From Micromonospora sediminimaris (lineage in GTDB: Bacteria; Actinomycetota; Actinomycetes; Mycobacteriales; Micromonosporaceae), in the NCBI GenBank assembly GCA_900112325.1, contig FOLJ01000004.1, forward strand, positions 248,001-312,000: 64,000 bases of DNA, read 5' to 3'. This document shows, piece by piece, positions 59,339 to 64,000 of this stretch. Under the pieces are notes generated by a model that was not told the origin of the DNA, made no database searches, and was given only the letters and a program-made list of their open reading frames with translations. Made by a program: the position numbers and the translations under genes. The number at the start of each line of letters is the position of its first letter. Position 1 is the first letter of the stretch.

Positions 59339-60787
59339 GTGCGCCGGTGGCTGGCGGGCTGGTCGCTGCGGACCCGCCTGGTGATCACCCTGGTCGCGCT
59401 GCTCGCCGTGGTCAGCCTGGCCATCGGCGGCCTCACCACCGTGGCACTGCGGCAGTTCCTGATCTCCCGGGTGGACGAGCAGCTGCGCTTCACGCCCGGC
59501 GGGCGGCCCAGCGCCCCCTGGGAACCCGGCCCGGGCACCGGCCCGTGGGGCGACGTGCGGGTACCGCGCGGCTTCCCGCCCGGCACGATCAGCGCCCAGG
59601 TCGTCGACGGCCGGGTTACCGAGGCGTGGACACTCGTCGGCCGGCAGGAACAGCCGGTACCGGTCGGCGAGGTGGGTGAGCTGGCCGACGTGCCAACCGA
59701 CGGCCGGGCGCACAGTCTGAGCCTGGGGGAGCGGGGCGGCTACCGGGTCGTGGCCCGGCAGTCGGCCACCGGGACGGTGCGGGTGCTGGGTGTGCCGCTG
59801 GCCGGCGTGCAGGAGACCGTCTGGGCGATGGTGGCCGCGCAGGCCGGGGTCACCGCCGTCGGCCTGCTCATCGCCGGCACCACCGGGGCGCTGATCGTCC
59901 GGGCCACGCTGCGTCCGCTGCGCCGGGTCGCCGCCACCGCCGCCCGGGTCAGCGAACTACCACTGGACCGGGGTGAGGTGGCGCTCTCCGAACGGGTCCC
60001 GGCCGCCGACACCGACCCGCGAACCGAGGTCGGGCAGGTCGGCTCCGCGCTCAACCGGATGCTCGGCCACGTCGCCGCCGCGCTCGCCGCCCGCCAGGCC
60101 AGCGAGACCCGGGTACGCCAGTTCGTCGCCGACGCCAGCCACGAACTGCGTACGCCCCTCGCGGCGATCCGTGGCTACGCCGAGGTGGCGCGCCGGGGTC
60201 GCGACGAGGTGCCGCCCGACGTGGCCCACGCGTTGCGCCGGGTCGAATCGGCGAGCACCCGGATGACCGGCCTCGTCGACGACCTGCTGCTGCTGGCCCG
60301 ACTGGACTCGGGCCGACCCCTGGCGGTCGAACCGGTCGACCTCACCGCACTGGTGGTGGACGCGGTAAGCGACGCGCACGTGGCCGGCCCCGAGCACCGC
60401 TGGCAGCTGGACCTGCCTGAGGCGGTCATCCGGGTGCCCGGCGACCCGGCGCGGCTGCACCAGGTGCTGGCGAACCTGCTGGCCAACGCCCGGGTGCACA
60501 CCCCGCCCGGCAGCACCGTCACCACCAGCCTGCGCCAGGCCGGCGACACCGCCGAACTCAGCGTCACCGACGACGGCCCCGGCGTACCCCCCGAACTGCG
60601 GCCCGAGGTGTTCGAACGCTTCGCCCGCGGCGACAGCTCCCGGTCCCGCGCCCACGGCAGCACCGGCCTCGGCCTGGCCATCGTCGCCGCCGTGGTGGAG
60701 GCGCACCACGGCACCGTCGCCCTGGACTCCCGACCGGGCCGCACCGTCTTCACCGTCCGGCTGCCCAACTCCACAGCCGACGCATAG
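59339..60787 (+). CDS. Sensor histidine kinase (HisKA, with HAMP)
   Basis: 482 residues. First membrane helix (LVITLVALLAVVSLAIGGLT), an extracytoplasmic domain of about 140 residues with a Gly/Pro-rich loop, second helix (AGVTAVGLLIAGTTGALIV), HAMP (RATLRPLRRVAATAARVSEL), HisKA with the phospho-His in DASHELRTPLAAIRGYAEVA, and HATPase with NLLANARVHTP, DDGPGVPPEL and STGLGLAIVAAVVEAHHG. GTG 59339 has GGAG 8 bases upstream; GTG 59330 overlapping the regulator stop is an alternative. Cognate kinase of the OmpR-type regulator. Confidence 0.93.
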   Translation: MRRWLAGWSLRTRLVITLVALLAVVSLAIGGLTTVALRQFLISRVDEQLRFTPGGRPSAPWEPGPGTGPWGDVRVPRGFPPGTISAQVVDGRVTEAWTLVGRQEQPVPVGEVGELADVPTDGRAHSLSLGERGGYRVVARQSATGTVRVLGVPLAGVQETVWAMVAAQAGVTAVGLLIAGTTGALIVRATLRPLRRVAATAARVSELPLDRGEVALSERVPAADTDPRTEVGQVGSALNRMLGHVAAALAARQASETRVRQFVADASHELRTPLAAIRGYAEVARRGRDEVPPDVAHALRRVESASTRMTGLVDDLLLLARLDSGRPLAVEPVDLTALVVDAVSDAHVAGPEHRWQLDLPEAVIRVPGDPARLHQVLANLLANARVHTPPGSTVTTSLRQAGDTAELSVTDDGPGVPPELRPEVFERFARGDSSRSRAHGSTGLGLAIVAAVVEAHHGTVALDSRPGRTVFTVRLPNSTADA

Positions 60788-60832
60788 GCGAGCCACGGCG
60801 GCACGACAGCTGCCTGGCCGAGGCTGGCCGGC

Positions 60833-62938
60833 ATGGACAGCACAGGCAACCCGTCGCACCCGCCCGGGGCACCCACCGCCCCACCCGACCCTTCGGCCCC
60901 CTCGACCGCCTGGGTACGGCCGGCCCTGGCCGCGTTGCTGCTGGCCACCGGGCTGCTCTACCTGTGGGGCCTGGGCGCCTCCGGCTGGGCCAACTCCTAC
61001 TACGCCGCGGCGGCGCAGGCCGGCTCGCAGGACTGGACGGCCTTCTTCTACGGCTCGTCGGACGCGGGCAACTCGATCACCGTCGACAAGACACCCGCCT
61101 CGCTGTGGCTGATGGCGCTCTCCGTACGCCTGTTCGATCTGAACAGCTGGGCGCTGCTGGTGCCGCAGGCGCTCTGCGGGGTGGCGACGGTCGGCCTGCT
61201 GTACGCCGCAGTGCGCCGTTGGTACGGGCCGATCGCCGGCCTGATCGCCGGCGGGGTGCTCGCCGTGACGCCGGTGGCCACGCTGATGTTCCGGTTCAAC
61301 AATCCGGACGCGTTGCTGGTGCTGCTGCTGGTCGCCGCCGCGTACGCCACGGTCCGCGCCCTGGAGACGGCCAGCACCCGGTGGTTGGTGCTGGCCGGCA
61401 CCCTGGTCGGCTTCGGCTTCCTGACCAAGATGCTCCAGGCGTTTCTGGTGCTGCCGGTCCTCGCGGCGGTGTATCTGATCGCCGCACCGACCACGCCGGT
61501 CCGCCGACTCCGGCAGGTGCTGATCGCGGGGCTGGCTGTGGCGGTGGCCGCCGGTTGGTGGGTGGCGGTGGTCGAGCTGGTGCCCGCCGCGCACCGCCCG
61601 TACATCGGCGGGTCGCAGTCCAACAGCGTGTTGGAGCTGACCCTCGGCTACAACGGTCTCGGTCGGATCACCGGCAACGAGGTGGGCAGCGTCGGCGGTG
61701 GCGGCGGGCCGGGCGGCGGCGGCCCGTTCTCCGGGCAGGCCGGCCCGCTGCGCATGTTCGGTGGGCAGGTCGGCGGGCAGATCTCCTGGCTGCTGCCGGC
61801 CGCACTGATCCTGCTGGTGGCCGGGCTGGTGCTGGCCGGCCGGGCGGCGCGTACCGACCGGGCGCGGGCGGGGCTGCTGCTCTGGGGCGGCTGGCTGCTG
61901 GTCACCGGCGGGATCTTCAGCTACATGTCCGGCATCTTCCACGAGTACTACACGGTGGCGCTGGCACCGGCGGTCGCCGCGCTGGTCGGCATCGGCACGA
62001 CCCTGCTCTGGCAGGCCCGCGCCGTCGCGTCGAGGGGACGCCGGATCGCGTCCACCCTGGTCCTCGCCGGCACCGTCGTCGTCACCGCGGTGTGGTCGGC
62101 GACGCTGCTGGGCCGTACCTCCGACTGGTATCCGTGGCTGCGTACCGCCGTACTGGTCGGCGGGCTGATCGCGGTGTCGACGCTGCTGCTGGCCCATCGG
62201 CTGGTCCGCCGCGCGGCCGTCCCGGCGTTGCTGGTCAGCGCGGCGGTGGCGCTGGCCGGGCCGGCCGCGTACGCGATGCAGACCGCAGCGACCCCGCACA
62301 CCGGCGCCATCCCGACCGCCGGTCCGCAGGCGCGCGGCGGTTTCGGGCCGGGCGGGGGCGGACGTTTCGCCGACGGCCCTTACGCCGGCCGCTTCGACGG
62401 CACCGGTCGACCCGGCGACGGCCGGTCCGGCTTTGGCCCGCCGGGCACAGCCGACGGCGCCGGCCAGACCGACGGCGGCCGACCCCTCGGCGGTGCGGTC
62501 TCCGGTGGCCAGGTCCCCGGTGGGCCGCCGACGGCCGGGCGGACCGGAGCGAACCGTGGCGGCCCAGGTGGCCTGCTCGACTCCCGGGAGCCGAGCGCGG
62601 AACTGCGGGAGCTGCTGGAACGCGACGGGGACGACTACACCTGGATAGCGGCCACCGTCGGCTCCAACAACGCCTCCGGCTACCAGCTGGCCACCGGCCG
62701 GCCGGTGATGGCGGTGGGCGGCTTCAACGGCAGCGACCCGTCGCCCACCCTCGAGCAGTTCCAGCGGTACGTGGCCGACGGCAGGATCCACTGGTTCCTC
62801 GGCGGGGGTGGCTTCCGGGGCACCAACGGCGGCAGCTCCGCCTCCTCGGAGATCGCCGCCTGGGTCGCGGCGAACTTCCCGACGCAGACCGTCGACGGGG
62901 TCGCCCTCTACGACCTGAGCAGCGGAAGGCAGGGATGA
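60833..62938 (+). CDS. GT39-type polyprenyl-phosphate glycosyltransferase (ArnT/PMT-like)
   Basis: 701 residues, about ten membrane helices. The first extracytoplasmic loop holds GWANSYYAAAAQAGSQDWTA and the catalytic acids; DKTPASLWLMALSVRLFDLN and FRFNNPDALLVLLLVAAAYA follow, as in the ArnT/mannosyltransferase family. Two low-complexity Gly-rich loops (GGGGGPGGGGPF, FGPGGGGRF) and a C-terminal extracytoplasmic domain (LLERDGDDYTWIAATVGSNN ... HWFLGGGGFRGTNGGSSASS). Probably transfers a sugar from a polyprenyl-phosphate donor to an outside acceptor. ATG 60833; 45 bp after the kinase and 4 bp before the GT2 gene, which would make its donor. Confidence 0.9.
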   Translation: MDSTGNPSHPPGAPTAPPDPSAPSTAWVRPALAALLLATGLLYLWGLGASGWANSYYAAAAQAGSQDWTAFFYGSSDAGNSITVDKTPASLWLMALSVRLFDLNSWALLVPQALCGVATVGLLYAAVRRWYGPIAGLIAGGVLAVTPVATLMFRFNNPDALLVLLLVAAAYATVRALETASTRWLVLAGTLVGFGFLTKMLQAFLVLPVLAAVYLIAAPTTPVRRLRQVLIAGLAVAVAAGWWVAVVELVPAAHRPYIGGSQSNSVLELTLGYNGLGRITGNEVGSVGGGGGPGGGGPFSGQAGPLRMFGGQVGGQISWLLPAALILLVAGLVLAGRAARTDRARAGLLLWGGWLLVTGGIFSYMSGIFHEYYTVALAPAVAALVGIGTTLLWQARAVASRGRRIASTLVLAGTVVVTAVWSATLLGRTSDWYPWLRTAVLVGGLIAVSTLLLAHRLVRRAAVPALLVSAAVALAGPAAYAMQTAATPHTGAIPTAGPQARGGFGPGGGGRFADGPYAGRFDGTGRPGDGRSGFGPPGTADGAGQTDGGRPLGGAVSGGQVPGGPPTAGRTGANRGGPGGLLDSREPSAELRELLERDGDDYTWIAATVGSNNASGYQLATGRPVMAVGGFNGSDPSPTLEQFQRYVADGRIHWFLGGGGFRGTNGGSSASSEIAAWVAANFPTQTVDGVALYDLSSGRQG

Positions 62939-62942
62939 CGCG

Positions 62943-64000
62943 ATGATCACCTCGATCGGTTCCCGCGCCGCCGTACCGGCCCGGCCCGGCGCACCGAACC
63001 CGGTACTGGACGTCGTCGTCCCGGTCTACAACGAAGAGGTCGACCTCGGCCCGAGCGTCCGGCGACTGCACGCCCACCTGGCCGAGCACTTCCCGTACCC
63101 GTTCCGGATCACCATCGCCGACAACGCCAGCATCGACGGCACGCCGGCCGTCGCCGAGGCCCTCACCGTCGAGCTGCCCGAGGTTCGGGTACGGCACCTG
63201 TCCGCCAAGGGCCGCGGGCGGGCCCTGCGGGCGGCCTGGTCGGCGTCGGACGCGCCGGTGCTGGCGTACATGGATGTCGACCTCTCCACCGATCTCGCGG
63301 CGCTGCTGCCGCTGGTCGCGCCACTGATCTCGGGTCACTCCGACGTGGCCATCGGTACCCGGCTGGCGCGTACCGCCCGGGTGGTGCGCGGTGCCCGGCG
63401 GGAGGTCATCTCCCGGACGTACAACCTGCTGCTGCGCGGCACCCTGGCCGTCCGGTTCTCCGACGCGCAGTGCGGGTTCAAGGCCATCCGGGCGGACGTG
63501 GCCCGCGAGCTGCTGCCACTGGTGCAGGACACCGGCTGGTTCTTCGACACCGAGCTGCTGGTGCTGGCGCAGCGGGCCGGACTACGCATCCACGAGGTGC
63601 CGGTCGACTGGATCGACGACCCGGACAGCCGGGTGGACGTGGTGGCCACCGCCGTGGCCGATCTGCGCGGCATCGGGCGGCTCGGCCGGGCGCTGCTGAC
63701 CGGTGCGCTGCCCCTGGCCGAGCTGAGAGCGCAGCTCGGTCGGGCTCCGCTGGCGGCTCCGCCGGAGCAGGCGCCCGCCGGGCTGCCCCGGCAACTGATC
63801 CGGTTCGCCGCCGTGGGGGTGGTCAGCACCTGCGCGTACCTGCTGCTGTTCACGCTGACCCGGGGTGCGCTCGGCGCCCAGCCGGCGAACCTGCTGGCGT
63901 TGCTGCTCACCGCGGTGGCCAACACCGCCGCCAACCGGCGGCTCACCTTCGGCATCGCCGGACGCCGGCACGTCACCCGGCACCACGTGCAGGGACTGCT
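62943..64000 (+). CDS. GT2 glycosyltransferase-GtrA fusion (3' end cut by window)
   Basis: 352 codons visible, no stop before the edge. GT2 (DPM1-like) domain at 20-250: LDVVVPVYNEEVDLGPSVRR, ITIADNASIDGTPAVAEALT, AYMDVDLSTDLAALLPLVAP (metal DxD), SRTYNLLLRGTLAVRFSDAQ, CGFKAIR, and WFFDTELLVLAQRAG. After a linker, a GtrA-like membrane domain begins at about 280 (QLIRFAAVGVVSTCAYLLLF, NLLALLLTAVANTAANRRLT). Makes a polyprenyl-phosphate sugar and flips or channels it, feeding the GT39 enzyme upstream. ATG 62943, 4 bp after that gene. Confidence 0.9.
   Translation, partial: MITSIGSRAAVPARPGAPNPVLDVVVPVYNEEVDLGPSVRRLHAHLAEHFPYPFRITIADNASIDGTPAVAEALTVELPEVRVRHLSAKGRGRALRAAWSASDAPVLAYMDVDLSTDLAALLPLVAPLISGHSDVAIGTRLARTARVVRGARREVISRTYNLLLRGTLAVRFSDAQCGFKAIRADVARELLPLVQDTGWFFDTELLVLAQRAGLRIHEVPVDWIDDPDSRVDVVATAVADLRGIGRLGRALLTGALPLAELRAQLGRAPLAAPPEQAPAGLPRQLIRFAAVGVVSTCAYLLLFTLTRGALGAQPANLLALLLTAVANTAANRRLTFGIAGRRHVTRHHVQGL

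Noticed and set aside
59957..62950. 997-codon open frame on the minus strand
   Set aside because: Antisense to the kinase and GT39 genes, low-complexity Gly/Arg/Gln composition, no domain; the plus-strand genes have full motif sets.

Overview
The window is GC-rich, with dense gene packing, many GTG starts, 4-bp start/stop overlaps and a gene set (ergothioneine operon, PknB-type kinases, ECF sigma factor, DUF2188/DUF2267/DUF2795/DUF305 proteins) that points to an actinomycete. A Micromonospora-like member of the Micromonosporaceae is my best guess, from family resemblance only. I see no rRNA, tRNA, CRISPR array, insertion sequence or phage gene. It looks like core chromosome.

Layout. 1-10 kb: a truncated DEAD-box helicase, a TetR regulator convergent with an alpha/beta hydrolase that has a strong operator, an M15-like DUF5715 protein coupled to an asparagine synthase, a MerR regulator, an SLC13/ArsB-type permease, DUF2188, and a secreted LVIVD-repeat protein sharing a CRP-type site with a DUF305 protein. 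11-21 kb: a NarL-type two-component pair, a MacB-like ABC exporter, a UDP-sugar dehydrogenase, a PknB-like kinase, and an ECF sigma factor with a membrane partner. 21.3-25.7 kb: egtABCD for ergothioneine. 25.8-28.6 kb: a Mn2+ riboswitch with a GDT1/UPF0016 exporter, DUF1622, and NhaA. 29-35 kb: a cell-surface polysaccharide block (tyrosine autokinase, tyrosine phosphatase, glycosyltransferase, DUF4012 protein, LPVTG surface protein). 35-47 kb: glutamate dehydrogenase, pirin, a TetR-controlled esterase/flavin monooxygenase pair, small metabolic and DUF genes, an alpha-methylacyl-CoA racemase-like enzyme, and a second Mn2+ riboswitch in front of TerC. 46-50 kb: a molybdopterin oxidoreductase/flavin reductase/DUF6510 set, NDH-2, and a DUF2267-degenerate PCD fusion.

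51-55.4 kb is the most interesting part. Two STAS (anti-anti-sigma) genes diverge from a PAS/GAF-SpoIIE phosphatase that is translationally coupled to a cobalamin-binding protein carrying the W-x9-EH motif of CarH-type B12 photoreceptors. A single-domain, Rcp1-like response regulator follows. I read this as a candidate B12-based, possibly light-responsive, partner-switching module. 55.4-64 kb: a secreted lysozyme-like protein, OsmC, a second Ser/Thr kinase, an OmpR/HK pair, and an operon-linked GT39 glycosyltransferase and GT2-GtrA protein that runs off the end.

Regulation is unusually readable. There are two mutually supporting yybP-ykoY riboswitches, two TetR operators, a MerR palindrome, a CRP-type site, ten or so perfect or near-perfect hairpin terminators, and a recurrent leaderless-start signature (TAnnnT, six bases, then GTG).
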